Below, piece by piece: positions 28,916-38,454 of a stretch of DNA of 64,000 nucleotides. Source of the DNA: Mesorhizobium sp. (GTDB lineage: Bacteria > Pseudomonadota > Alphaproteobacteria > Rhizobiales > Rhizobiaceae); the NCBI GenBank assembly GCA_004017275.1, contig SAKE01000019.1:62001-126000 (forward strand). Reading direction: 5' to 3'. The position numbers and the translations under genes are program-made. Each line of letters begins with the position of its first letter. The first letter of the stretch is position 1. The notes under the pieces are model-generated. The model saw only the letters and a list, made by a program, of their open reading frames with translations, was not told the DNA's origin and made no database searches.

Positions 28916-29590
28916 TCAATGCACGGTAGCAACGACGAGCCTGTCTCTCGAGAAATTGTAGAAGCGAGAATCAATTCTGAGTTCCACGTTTGAAGGCCGA
29001 TTCCCAGTGCAGCGTCTGGACCCGGAGGCGTCTAGGAATCCAACAGCGGCATTCAACCAGAACCGAAATTCACCCACGTCGAAATGCGCAATGTTCGAGC
29101 GTATGGTCTCAGCGGCATGCTTTTCATGGACCCGCGCCAGCTTGCAGATTGTCATTGCCAGCATGATTGGCTGGCTGTTAGCCCGCTCCCACAGGAAGTC
29201 GTCGTCTAGAAATGCTGCTTCGTCAGCATCCGAAAACTCGAATCCACTACTGTCCCGTACCTCGGCAAGATTTTCATAGGGATGACTGTGGAAATCACCG
29301 ATGAGCGTCAAGTGTGGTGCCCATCGATCCATCAGTTCGCTCTTCAGGCGGACAGCCTGATTGTTGGGCTTCACGCTGTTCCGTGATCGCTCGGCTGAAA
29401 TGCTGAGACTCATAAGATCGACATGGAAATGGGTCGTTCCTTTCGAGTCCTCGCGACTGAAGCCCCAAAGATACCCCAGCGTTTCCAGCTTTGTTCGGCG
29501 CGGACGACCATCTCCGAGAACATAGGCTTCCAGTGTGGCAAGCGTAATAGTGTGACGAGCTGCATCAGAAAGGGAAATGGTGAAATTCAT
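28916..29590 (-). CDS. JAB/MPN (JAMM) metalloprotease-like protein
   Basis: A 224-residue protein with the JAMM zinc-protease signature: upstream Glu in ETLGYLWG (E-x2-G-x-L-x-G), then DFHSHPYENLAE with the H-x-H pair, then FEFSDADEAAF giving S-x2-D. All four metal or catalytic positions are present, so activity is plausible. Prokaryotic JAB proteins remove ubiquitin-like tags or trim cysteine and molybdopterin pathway proteins, and they recur in anti-phage operons. No E1, E2 or ubiquitin-like gene is nearby. It is divergent to the XRE-ImmA gene and upstream of the CBS/HEPN pseudogene. Confidence 0.75.
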   Translation of the reverse strand: MNFTISLSDAARHTITLATLEAYVLGDGRPRRTKLETLGYLWGFSREDSKGTTHFHVDLMSLSISAERSRNSVKPNNQAVRLKSELMDRWAPHLTLIGDFHSHPYENLAEVRDSSGFEFSDADEAAFLDDDFLWERANSQPIMLAMTICKLARVHEKHAAETIRSNIAHFDVGEFRFWLNAAVGFLDASGSRRCTGNRPSNVELRIDSRFYNFSRDRLVVATVH

Positions 29591-29730
29591 CGTGCGTTAC
29601 CTGAAGGTGCCTCCGATTCGTTTCCGATCAACGGCCAGCCACGATCCTCACGGGGGCTTTGCTGGTCCAAATCGCGACATATCCTTGCATTTCAAAATTC
29701 GCAAGATTATAGCGATTGCGGAGGTGCGAC

Positions 29731-30840
29731 ATGTCGACTCCCACCATCAGCATCCGTTTGAAAGCGCTGCGCAGACAGCGCAACCTCTCGCAGGAGGAGG
29801 CCGCGCGTCTGTTCGGCTTCAAGGACCGCCAGACCATTTCCGCCATCGAGACGGGCGAGCGGCGACTTTCGGCCGAGGAACTCGTTCGCGCCGTCGAAAT
29901 CTTTCGCGTTCCGCTGGACTTTTTCACCGATCCGTTTCTGCTCGTCGGCGAAGGTAAGTTCTCCTGGCGTCAGAACGGCGTCATCGGTCGTGCCCTACTG
30001 GGTTACGAAGAAGACGCGGGCCGCGTGATCGCGGCATTCCGTACGCTCGCGCCACAAGTGGGCAGGGAAGCTCCGCTGCTGAGGTGCTCGCTCGGTCTTT
30101 CAAAAGAATCCAGCTACGAGGATGCATCGGCTGCGGGCGACCGGTTCGCCGGCGAATATAAGCTAGGAAACGTGCCTGCCGCTCGCCTCGCCGAGGTCAT
30201 GGAGCGGGATCTCGGAATGCTGGTCCTGATGGTTGATCCGATCGAAGGCGTGTCGGGCGCCGCCTGCCGCCTGCCGGAACTGGATGTCGTGTTGATCAAT
30301 CGCCGCGAGGTTGCGGGTCGCCGCCATTTCGACCTCGCTCACGAGCTTTTCCACATCCTCACCTGGGACGCGATGCCGCCGGATCATGTCGAAGATGTCG
30401 TGCCCAAGAAACGTAGCCGGGTCGAGCAACTCGCCGACAATTTCGCCTCGGCTCTCCTCATGCCTTCAACTGTGCTTGGCAAGGTTGGCGATTGGTCCGA
30501 ATTGGCAGGCGACGAACTCATCGTACGGCTGAACGCGGTCGCAGATGAATTGAGGGTCACGGCTTCCGCATTGCGCTGGCGGCTGGTCGGCCTTGACTGG
30601 ATCGACAAGGATATTGGCAGGGGTATCGCCGAAGATCGCCTTCGCAACAACGGCCGTAGCAAGCCCGCCGAAGAGCCGCTGCTTCCGCTGTTCTCCCCGA
30701 CGTTCGTCGAGGTGATCGGCAAGGCTGTCAATGAGGGTCGTGTGGCGATGAGGCGCGTATTGCACCTGCTCGGCATCTCGATCGACGATCTTGCGGACCT
30801 CTTTGCAGTTCACAGCGTGGAAGCGCCATACGAGTTGTAG
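29731..30840 (+). CDS. XRE-ImmA/IrrE family transcriptional regulator-metallopeptidase
   Basis: About 369 residues. An N-terminal XRE helix-turn-helix (residues 6-60: LSQEEAARLFGFKDRQTISA) is joined to an ImmA/IrrE-type zinc peptidase with HFDLAHELFHIL, the HExxH motif near residues 203-207, followed by the third-ligand region EQLADNFASALLMP. ImmA-type peptidases cleave repressors to switch on mobile elements or defence genes. I use ATG 29731, preceded by GGAGG; another ATG five codons upstream exists. The PIN gene begins eight bases after the stop, so the two were an operon. Confidence 0.9.
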   Translation: MSTPTISIRLKALRRQRNLSQEEAARLFGFKDRQTISAIETGERRLSAEELVRAVEIFRVPLDFFTDPFLLVGEGKFSWRQNGVIGRALLGYEEDAGRVIAAFRTLAPQVGREAPLLRCSLGLSKESSYEDASAAGDRFAGEYKLGNVPAARLAEVMERDLGMLVLMVDPIEGVSGAACRLPELDVVLINRREVAGRRHFDLAHELFHILTWDAMPPDHVEDVVPKKRSRVEQLADNFASALLMPSTVLGKVGDWSELAGDELIVRLNAVADELRVTASALRWRLVGLDWIDKDIGRGIAEDRLRNNGRSKPAEEPLLPLFSPTFVEVIGKAVNEGRVAMRRVLHLLGISIDDLADLFAVHSVEAPYEL

Positions 30841-30848
30841 GCGGGTGA

Positions 30849-31427
30849 ATGCCGCGGCACCGAAGTTCGTTGCTGGTCGATACCAACGTCATCATCGAGT
30901 GCTGGCGTGTGTCGGCATGGAAGGCGCTGACGAGCGGGTACCCGGTGGAGACGGTCGAGATGTGTGAGATCGAAACCCAGACAGGGCTCCAGAGGCGGCG
31001 GCCCGAACAGCAGATCGAAGCTAATGTTCTGAGAGAGACACTTAAAGCCGTACATCCGGTCAGCGACATTGAACGCGCGAGCGCGCTATTGCGTGACGAC
31101 CATATGCGCTTTCTGGACGCCGGAGAGCAGATGCTCTGGACACACCATCACGCGCAGCGACGCTTGGCTCCTTTGCGGTCCGGATAAGGCGAGTCTTCGC
31201 GTTGGGCTGCGCCTCGGCTTGCGCGACAGACTGGTCTCGTTGGAGCGGCTCCTCGCCGATATCGGCCATCGTCCGAAGGTCCTGTTAAAGATGCCTATAC
31301 CCAAAAATGGCTCGACCAGACGCTGCGCAGCTTTACCTTGAGAGACCGACACCATGACGAATTCGCTCGAGGTACGAAACAAGCTGATCGACATCCTCCG
31401 CCGCGACCTAGTCGGCCCGAATCCTGA
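30849..31427 (+). pseudogene. PIN-domain-like gene with frameshifts
   Basis: It begins SSLLVDTNVIIECWR, a PIN-type start with the conserved acidic residue, and continues to LLRDDHMRFLDAGEQMLW. There the frame shifts near 31145 to TITRSDAWLLCGPDKASLR and LRDRLVSLERLLADIGHRPK. A second shift near 31290 leads to AYTQKWLDQTL and a stop at 31427. It is the second gene of the XRE-ImmA operon, and its end overlaps the start of the helicase gene. It was probably a nuclease toxin or defence partner. Confidence 0.7.
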
Positions 31428-34007
31428 CCTTGATCAGAATCTCGCACGCGAAGTTTGACCGAGAAGCAATCGCTGGGACGCCGGGGGCTTTATCGTTCCC
31501 GCCTACGACGGTGTTGCGCCTGTGATACCTGACGGCGAGGAAACCATCGAAGAAACCGCCGACGACCTTCTCGCCAGTGAGATGCTGGACTCCGCTGTCG
31601 AGGGGGAGGTCGAGGAGAAGGATTCGACTGACCAACCACCGCGGGACAGGTTTCTTCCGTCGTCGATAGGGTTGACGGTGGTTCTTCCGCAAACGGTGAG
31701 TCAAGTCACGCTGCGCGCAACATGGGGGAACTATAAGACGGAGCCCCCATTGCCCGATGCGCTCCTCATTCCCGAACTGTCGGGAAAGGGCAAGCCAAAG
31801 CCAGAAAAGCCCGAGAACCTCCGTTGGGTTCGGGTTCCCGGCGAAGCCGCGATCGTCCTCGACGTCACTCGGAACCAGTCCGGAATCCTGCTGCCGGAAA
31901 GCGCTGACTCAGAGGCCGGGCGGCGGCATCGAAGTCGCCGTTGACACCGTGTGCTCCGTCAAAAGACTCCGGAGGGGGCTGAAGAGCGTCTGCGCGTCAT
32001 CACCGTCTTCTTGGTAAACCGTCGACGGAGCACAAAGGCTCCGTACAAGGACGTGGCCTACGCGTTCCAGACCCGGATCGAGCTCGAATGTGCGGATGGA
32101 TTTTATCCGCGCAGCGACCTGTCCACCTACCAGTCCGATGATTTCGACCTTAGGCTGGGCGATCTCCATTATCGCGATGTCCGCGAATATGCCGTTGGTC
32201 GCAACACATCTGCAGGCTGGCAAGAACGGCTTGACGCGACGAACGATCCGCTCCCCGTGACGCGTGTTTGGACCGATTTCCTTCCGCAGCAGGAGGTGGA
32301 ACGTGTCGTCCCGGCAAGGAGCGATGGCGTCGAGTTCGGCATGGAGGCTCTCGCTCGGGCTGCCGTTTCCGGAGCCGAAGCGGTCAGTGCAGCCTTGGAT
32401 TCACTGCCTGAACTTTACGCCGAGTGGCGGCGGAGTCAGGAAGGACTGATGACAGGGCTTGCGCCGAGACGGCTAAAGACGGGCCAGGCGCTTCTGGAAA
32501 ATGTTGACACCGCCGGCAGCAGGATTCGCGATGGGATAGATCTCCTTAAGCGTGATACGATGGCGCGTGAAGCATTCGGCCTGATGAATACGGCGATGGC
32601 GATGGCCAACCGCCGGCGCGAGGCAGAAGAAGCTGCCGGGCGATGTAGACCCGCCAACATGGCGGCCGTTCCAGCTAGCCTTCGTCCTCCTCAATCTCGT
32701 TGGCGTGACCGACCGAAACAGTGGTGAGCGCGAGATCGTCGACCTGCTTTTTTTCCGACCGGCGGCGGCAAGACGGAAGCATATCTTGGACTTGCCGCCT
32801 ATGCGATTGTGCCGAGGCGGCTCCGCGGATCTGGCGTGCTGGGTGCGGGCATCAGCGTCATCATGCGCTACACGTTACGCCTGCTCACGCCGCTGGTCTC
32901 GTCTGCGCGCTCGAACTCCTGCGGACCCATGATGACAATGGCCGGAAGACGCTTGGCGAATGGCCGATCGAGATTGGACTCTGGGTGGGCGGCGCAGCCT
33001 CACCGAACAATCCAGCCGCGAAATTCTTCCGGCAAGGACGCCGCGACGACCTGGCTGAAGCGGTACCAGAGCAGACCTAAGACGAAACCCCGGTGCCACT
33101 GAAGGCATGTCCCTGGTGTGGTGAGCCCTTCAAGCCAGAGAGCTTCCACTTCACGCCCAACAGGACAGCTCCGCAGAATCTAGTGCTCAAATGCGAGAAC
33201 GCCGAATGCGACTTCACGCGGGATCGACACCTGCCGGTGCTCGTGGTGGACGAGCCAATTTACCGCCGTCTTCCCGCATTTCTCATCGCCACGGTGGACA
33301 AATTTGCCTCCCTTCCATGGATTGGCAAGAGCGGCGCATTCTTTGGACACGTAGATCGGCATGATCCGGACAAGGGGTTCTTCGGCGCGTCTGAGCCAGG
33401 CGAAGGTCGCCCCTTCGGAAACGGGCATCGGCTCGATCCGCCGGATCTTGTCATCCAGGACGAACTGCACCTGATCTCTGGCCCGCTTGGAACGGCGGCC
33501 GCACTCTACGAAACAGCGATCGACCTGCTGTCGTCGCGGCCGGGTCTTCATGGACTCATTCGTCCAAAAATCGTCGCCTCGACCGCGACCGTCCGAAGGG
33601 CGGAGAAACAGATCGCAGCCTTGTTCGATCGTTCGGAGACGGCCGTATTTCCGCCACCCGGCATCCACCGTACCGACAGCTTCTTCGCCAGCACTGTGCC
33701 ATCGGCACGAGAGCCAGCCCGCCTCTACGTCGGTGTGGCGAGTCAGGGTCGCGGGCTTAAACTCCTCTTTCTTCGGAGCATGCAGACCCTGCTGGCAGGC
33801 GCGCAGGCATTGACTTCCAGCCCGACGCAAGAAGGGGAAGATGCCGCCGATCCGTATCTGACAGTGCTCACGTATTTCAATGCGCTTCGCGAGCTTGGGG
33901 GCGCTCGTCTGCTCGAATTCTGCACGGTGTCACCGACTGGCGCCGGAGTTGACCCGGGATTAGGAGGAGCACTCGTTGTCGGATTCTCGACGATGTCGGA
34001 CATGTGA
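31354..34007 (+). pseudogene. drmA: DISARM helicase DrmA-like pseudogene
   Basis: From ATG 31354 it reads NKLIDILRRDLVGPNPD, then stop and frame changes near 31457, 31920, 32650, 32770, 32900 and 33080. Pieces in order: GFIVPAYDGVAPVIPDGEE, LTVVLPQTVSQVTLRATWG, VWTDFLPQQEVERVVPA and NTAMAMANRRRE. Next comes FFPTGGGKTEAYLGLAAYAI (Walker A, across frames), a zinc ribbon CPWCGEPF...CENAECDF, the Walker B box VIQDELHLISGPLG and motif III STATVRRAEK. Homology ends at about 33940-34007, where a dispersed repeat begins, so the second RecA domain is gone. Naming it DrmA is from remembered family features. Confidence 0.65.
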
Positions 34008-34095
34008 CACAACGCTTCCAGAGCGATCGCATTGTTCCGAAACGATTTTCCCAGTTGGCACGTCGGTTGCGGTCCTATGCGCAAAAGCACTGCGA
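33985..34095 (+). repeat. Dispersed ~100-base repeat, copy 2
   Basis: It carries the same words as 18034-18145 on the opposite strand (GAGCGATCGCATTG, CGAAACGATTTTCCCAGTTG, GCGGTCCTATGCGCAAAAGC) and directly abuts the broken end of the helicase pseudogene. Confidence 0.7.
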
Positions 34096-34220
34096 TGCCG
34101 CACCGACTGGAAGAACTCATCAATGATCACGCTTTTCGAACATGTGGGCGCCGCTACCAACACTGAGCGTTCCCGATCAAACGGAAGCCATTCCACTTTC
34201 ATTCCTCAGGTCGTTCGGAC

Positions 34221-36383
34221 ATGAACGCATTTGATGTCCGTCCAACGCTGGATGCTCCCGACGACGATCCCTATCTCTGGCTTGAAAATGTAGAGGGCGA
34301 GCGGGCACTTGCCTGGGCCGCCGGCCAGTCGGCAAAGACCCTAAAGCACTTCGGTGGAACGCAGTTCGAGCGCGACCGCGCGGCTCTGACAGCCATTTTC
34401 GACAATCGCGACAACCTTCCCCTGATCGCGCGCCATGGTCAGTACCTCCACAATTACTGGCGAGATGCCGGAAATCCACGCGGACTGTGGCGCCGGACCA
34501 CCCTTGCCGCCTACATGAAGGCGGATCCCCAATGGGAGCTACTGCTCGATCTGGATGCTCTCGCGGCTAGCGACGGAGAGGATTGGATCTGGGACGGCGC
34601 GTCCATCGAGCCGGAGAGACGGGAAAGAGCCGTTCTGCGCCTGTCGCGCGGCGGCAGCGACGCGGTCGTGCATCGCGAATTCGACCTGATCTCTCTGAGC
34701 TTTGTCGCCGACGGTTTCAATCTCCCCGAGGCCAAAGGCTACGTTAGTTGGCTGGACCCTGACACGCTTCTGCTTTCCAGTGCGCTTGGTAATGGCATGG
34801 CCACCCGCTCCGGCTATGCGCGCACCGTGCGACTGTGGAAGCGTGACGCGGATCCCCTCACCACACCGGTAATCTTCGAGGCCGGGTTCGAGAGCCTCAA
34901 GGTGTCTGGTCATTCGGACCGCACCGGCCGCAGCGAGCGCCTTTGGTTCATCGAGAAGCCGGCCTTCTTCGAGGAAATCAGCTGGATCGGCGACAGGAGC
35001 GGGCCGAGGAGGCAGATCGATCTTCCTCGTGACGCGTCGTGGCGGGTCTTCGGCGACTGGCTGGCGGTAAGGCCGCGCAAGCCGTGGACGGTGGGAGGCA
35101 CCACCCATCCCGCCGACGCGCTGATCGTCATCTCGCTTTGCTCTTTCCTCGCCGGCGGACGCCGATTTGAGACCCTGTTTCAACCAGGGGAAAGGCGCTC
35201 CCTGCAGTCATTCTTCTGGAATGACGGGAAGCTCATTATCTCTTACCTCATCAATCTCGTACCGCGTTTCGAGATGTTCACTCCCGGCCACCAGGAATGG
35301 ACGCGCCGAGTCCTGGACACTCTGCCCGCCGAAGGGACTGTCCACGTCTGGTCATTCGATGCGGCAGTTCACGAGGCCAATGGAGAGGTCCTGGTCTGTG
35401 CTCAGGATCCGATCACGCCGCCGCAGCTCTTGCTATTCGATCTCAATGCCGCGCCGTCTCTCAGCGCTTCAGCAATCCTGAAGCGCAGCCCGGAGAATTT
35501 CGATGCATCCGGACTGGTGGTCACGCGCCACGAGGCAGTCTCTATCGATCATGAGCTGATCCCCTATACGCAGGTTGGTCCGGCGAACGGGAACGGAGAT
35601 GCTCCGATTCACCTTTCCGCTTATGGCGGGTTCGGCGTATCACTCCTGCCCTACTACAACTCCCCGCTGGGCAAGCTGTGGCTCGAGCGCGGCGGCACGT
35701 GTGTCGAGGCGAACATCCGCGGCGGCGGCGAGTTCGGCACCCGCTGGCACGAAGCCGGGCGCAGGGAGGGCAAGCGTCTCGCCCATGACGATTTCGCCGC
35801 CGTTGCCGCCGACCTCGTGCGAAGGGGCATCACCCTGCCGAGGCGGATTGCCGCCGAGGGTGGCTCAAATGGCGGCCTGCTGATCGCAAACATGCTGACC
35901 CGCTATCCTGAGCATTTCGGGGCTCTGTTCTGCACAGCACCGCTTATCGACATGCGTCGCTACACCAAGCTCTTGGCGGGCGCGAGCTGGATCGACGAAT
36001 ATGGCGATCCGGACAAGGTTCACGATTGGGCTTTCCTGAAGGAAATCTCCGCCTATCACGCCGCAGCGCCGGGACAGCCCTATCCGCCTATCCTGATCGC
36101 CACCACGAAACGCGACGACCGCGTCCATCCGGGCCATGCGCGCAAGATGGCCGCAAAACTGCAGGCTCTTGGCTATCCCGCTTACTTCTACGAGGCCAGC
36201 GCAGGCGGGCACGGCTGCGGCGAGGACAATCGGGAGCAAGCCGCATTCATCAGTCTAGGCACCAATTTTCTCCGCAGCGCAATCGGCTTCAACGATCACC
36301 TTCCGGAGACGGCGGAACGCGTTGCAACGCAAGTGGGGCATTTGAGGTCCATCAACAATTCATTCGAGCAGGAGACGAAATAG
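34221..36383 (+). CDS. Prolyl oligopeptidase family (S9A) serine peptidase, y4nA-like
   Basis: A 720-residue cytoplasmic peptidase. The N-terminal beta-propeller begins DDPYLWLENVEGERALAW, typical of S9A. The C-terminal alpha/beta-hydrolase domain has nucleophile Ser in AAEGGSNGGLLIAN, catalytic Asp in TTKRDDRVHPGHARKM and His in GGHGCGEDN. Length and motifs fit the y4nA/y4qF/y4sO group of peptidases found on rhizobial symbiotic replicons, whose substrates are unknown. The ORF is complete, and OmpW follows after 38 bases on the same strand. Confidence 0.93.
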   Translation: MNAFDVRPTLDAPDDDPYLWLENVEGERALAWAAGQSAKTLKHFGGTQFERDRAALTAIFDNRDNLPLIARHGQYLHNYWRDAGNPRGLWRRTTLAAYMKADPQWELLLDLDALAASDGEDWIWDGASIEPERRERAVLRLSRGGSDAVVHREFDLISLSFVADGFNLPEAKGYVSWLDPDTLLLSSALGNGMATRSGYARTVRLWKRDADPLTTPVIFEAGFESLKVSGHSDRTGRSERLWFIEKPAFFEEISWIGDRSGPRRQIDLPRDASWRVFGDWLAVRPRKPWTVGGTTHPADALIVISLCSFLAGGRRFETLFQPGERRSLQSFFWNDGKLIISYLINLVPRFEMFTPGHQEWTRRVLDTLPAEGTVHVWSFDAAVHEANGEVLVCAQDPITPPQLLLFDLNAAPSLSASAILKRSPENFDASGLVVTRHEAVSIDHELIPYTQVGPANGNGDAPIHLSAYGGFGVSLLPYYNSPLGKLWLERGGTCVEANIRGGGEFGTRWHEAGRREGKRLAHDDFAAVAADLVRRGITLPRRIAAEGGSNGGLLIANMLTRYPEHFGALFCTAPLIDMRRYTKLLAGASWIDEYGDPDKVHDWAFLKEISAYHAAAPGQPYPPILIATTKRDDRVHPGHARKMAAKLQALGYPAYFYEASAGGHGCGEDNREQAAFISLGTNFLRSAIGFNDHLPETAERVATQVGHLRSINNSFEQETK

Positions 36384-36421
36384 TGCAGTGCATCCTTTCT
36401 GAACATCAAGGAGTGAATCTC

Positions 36422-37120
36422 ATGGCGAGAACGCGAATGGGCGTAGCGCGGGCAACAGCAGCGGCGGTGGCCCTGATCATGGTGGGACAGCAGGCCGTCG
36501 CCGCGGAGCCTGCGCAAGCAGAGACCGTCCTGGCGGAGACGGGAGCCTCGGTCACCGAAGCGCCAATCCCTTGGCAGATCCGCCTGCGGGCGTTGGGCGT
36601 CGTTACGAAAGATCTGGGCTACGTTGATACGCTTCCCGGCTCCGGTCTTTCGTATTCGGACACGGTGACGCCGGAACTCGATATCTCGTATTTCTTCACC
36701 GACAACATCGCCGCCGAACTCATACTCGGTACCACCTATGCCAACATCGCGGGCCAAGGGACGATCGGAGGGTTGGGCAACATCGGCAAAGTTTGGCTGC
36801 TGCCGCCGACGCTCACGTTGCAGTACCATTTTACCGATCTCGGCGCGTTCAAACCTTATGTCGGCGCAGGCGTGAACTACACGATCTTCTACAACCAGGA
36901 CACTGGCAGCGCTGATGCTCTCAAGGTGAAGAACACGTTCGGCACGGCGCTGCAGGTCGGATTCGACTACATGGTGGACCAGCACTGGGGCCTCAACTTC
37001 GACGTGAAGAAGCTTTTCCTGAAGCCGGACTTCGACGTCACGGTGGCCGGCGCGAAGCTGACGGGGAAGGCGGAGCTCGATCCCTGGCTGATAGGCGCAG
37101 GTGTCACCTACCGCTTTTGA
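36422..37120 (+). CDS. OmpW-family outer-membrane protein
   Basis: A 232-residue protein with a signal peptide (hydrophobic ATAAAVALIMVGQQAVAAEP). The eight-stranded barrel signature follows: TPELDISYFFTDNIAAELIL, PPTLTLQYHFTDLGAFKPYV, GAGVNYTIFYN, GFDYMVDQHWGLNFDVKK. It ends with the aromatic C-terminal strand LIGAGVTYRF required for outer-membrane assembly. ATG 36422 is preceded by AAGGAG. It is predicted to be co-transcribed with the S9A peptidase and closes with a strong terminator. Family members carry small hydrophobic compounds across the outer membrane. Confidence 0.93.
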   Translation: MARTRMGVARATAAAVALIMVGQQAVAAEPAQAETVLAETGASVTEAPIPWQIRLRALGVVTKDLGYVDTLPGSGLSYSDTVTPELDISYFFTDNIAAELILGTTYANIAGQGTIGGLGNIGKVWLLPPTLTLQYHFTDLGAFKPYVGAGVNYTIFYNQDTGSADALKVKNTFGTALQVGFDYMVDQHWGLNFDVKKLFLKPDFDVTVAGAKLTGKAELDPWLIGAGVTYRF

Positions 37121-37162
37121 ATATCAGAGTGAAGTCTGCTTCCCGACTGCCGGTTTAAATGA

Positions 37163-37186
37163 AGGGCGCCTCGCGCGCCCTTTTTT
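37163..37186 (+). terminator. Rho-independent terminator after ompW
   Basis: AGGGCGC-CTCGC-GCGCCCT forms a seven-base-pair GC-rich stem followed by six T residues, 43 bases after the OmpW stop. Confidence 0.85.
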
Positions 37187-37859
37187 ACGGTCGACACTGC
37201 AGGGCGAGACCTCATGAAGCCGATTGTCGAGAGGGCGGGGCTCTCTTCCGGCGGACCAAGAAGGTGCACTGGCCAGCAGGCCTCGCGCCTGAGATGGAGG
37301 GCTTAGAAGCGCTTTGGATCGGGACGGGCTTTGGTATTGTGGGTGGAATGCTTCAGCCAGACTATTTGCCAGCATCGTCTCCCGGACGTTATGTCTGAGC
37401 TTCGTGTCAGCGCAAGGCGAACACGCGACTCCTAGATGCCGACACGATGGCTGGTTCAGCCATGCTGCGACAGTTGCCTGTTTTTTCGGTTCCTTTGCTG
37501 TTCGCGCGCTAACCGCAACGCTCCATACTAGTCTCGCGTGCCTGTCCCCGTGGGGCGGGCGACAGAAAGCGATTAGGCCCGCTGAAAGAGGCAGACCGCA
37601 TCCGAAGGACCGTAACCAAGAGAAGGACCTGAAGCGAGAGCGAAGGTTGCGGCAGGCCGCGGCGGGCCTAAAAGGGAATGCCGACCACCCCACGTCCCAG
37701 GAAAAGCTGACAAAAACGCAGCGGCCGACTGTCCAATAGGGTGCGCCCGCGCGAGGGCGAGCTAAATGGCAGGGGCTGCCGGGGGACCTAAGAAAAGCGT
37801 GGGCTCACAAGCACCCGGCGCGCGCCATCAGGCCGCCAGCTACTTGGAGGGCGGGGGCA
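37187..37859. other. No recognisable gene; start of duplicated qse unit
   Basis: No supported ORF. From about 37570 the sequence (CCGCATCC-AGGACCG, CGCGGCGGGCCTA) resembles 38690-38770, which is the first sign of the tandem duplication that includes both qse units. Confidence 0.4.
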
Positions 37860-38078
37860 TCAGGCCTGTTTGTCGGGCCGAACCAGATCCATGTGGCTGA
37901 CGCCGAGGGCCAATGCCAGTTCATAGATCGTGATAATTGTCGGATTTCTTCGGCCTTTCTCCAAGCCGCTGATGTACTGCTGACTGAACCCGGAAATCTC
38001 CGCAAGCTGCTCCTGCGTCAGGCGCTTCCTTTGCCTGATCCTCTGCACATTCCGTCCGACCAACTTGCGCATATCCAT
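37860..38078 (-). CDS. XRE DNA-binding protein of unit 1 (QseC-like position)
   Basis: About 72 residues, almost entirely a Cro/C1 helix-turn-helix (LTQEQLAEISGFSQQYISGL). It is divergent to the QseM-like gene of unit 1, the arrangement in which QseC represses qseM and itself in the R7A island. I use ATG 38078 (MDMRKLVGRN); the frame is open back to a TTG at 38117. Its HTH belongs to a different subgroup from the regulator of unit 2, so it may not be a true QseC orthologue. Confidence 0.7.
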   Translation of the reverse strand: MDMRKLVGRNVQRIRQRKRLTQEQLAEISGFSQQYISGLEKGRRNPTIITIYELALALGVSHMDLVRPDKQA

Positions 38079-38121
38079 GCACGCAAGCCAGCGGATCAGG
38101 CGGCTTGAGTTTATCAACTAT

Positions 38122-38140
38122 AATATGTAATCCACATTTA
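38122..38140. promoter_or_regulatory. Candidate operator between the unit 1 genes
   Basis: AATATGT-AATCC-ACATTTA is an imperfect palindrome with a perfect ATGT/ACAT core. It lies in the 109-base gap between the divergent XRE and QseM-like genes. Confidence 0.35.
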
Positions 38141-38187
38141 GCAGGCACAGGGCTTCGCGGGTCCATCGGCCGGAGATAGAATTAGCG

Positions 38188-38454
38188 ATGTTGCAGCCCA
38201 GATCGAACACGCCGTTCGCCGACGAGGTCCCCTGGTCGGACCGCATCACGCCCTACGACAAGGACCACTTTACAACCTATATGAGGCTCCTGGACGCCTC
38301 AGCCGACAACGCCACTGAAGAGGAAATGGCCCATGTGATCCTCGGCATTGATCCGGCACGCGAACCGGAGCGCGCACGGAACGTTCTTCGCAGTCATCTC
38401 GACCGTGCAAACTGGGTGGTGACGAGCGGCTACAAGGATTTGTTCGCCAATTGA
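38188..38454 (+). CDS. qseM: QseM-like anti-activator, unit 1
   Basis: An 88-residue protein: PWSDRITPYDKDHFTTYMRL, LDASADNATEEEMAHVILG, LRSHLDRANWVVTSGYKDLF. In the Mesorhizobium R7A island QseM binds and blocks both TraR and FseA, keeping the element from excising. Size, divergent XRE partner and the shared domain with FseA's C-terminus all fit. The ORF is intact. The name rests on remembered features. Confidence 0.7.
   Translation: MLQPRSNTPFADEVPWSDRITPYDKDHFTTYMRLLDASADNATEEEMAHVILGIDPAREPERARNVLRSHLDRANWVVTSGYKDLFAN

Noticed and set aside
36026..36421. N-terminal extension of the OmpW frame into the S9A gene
   Set aside because: It overlaps the S9A coding sequence in another frame; the signal peptide and AAGGAG site set the start at 36422.
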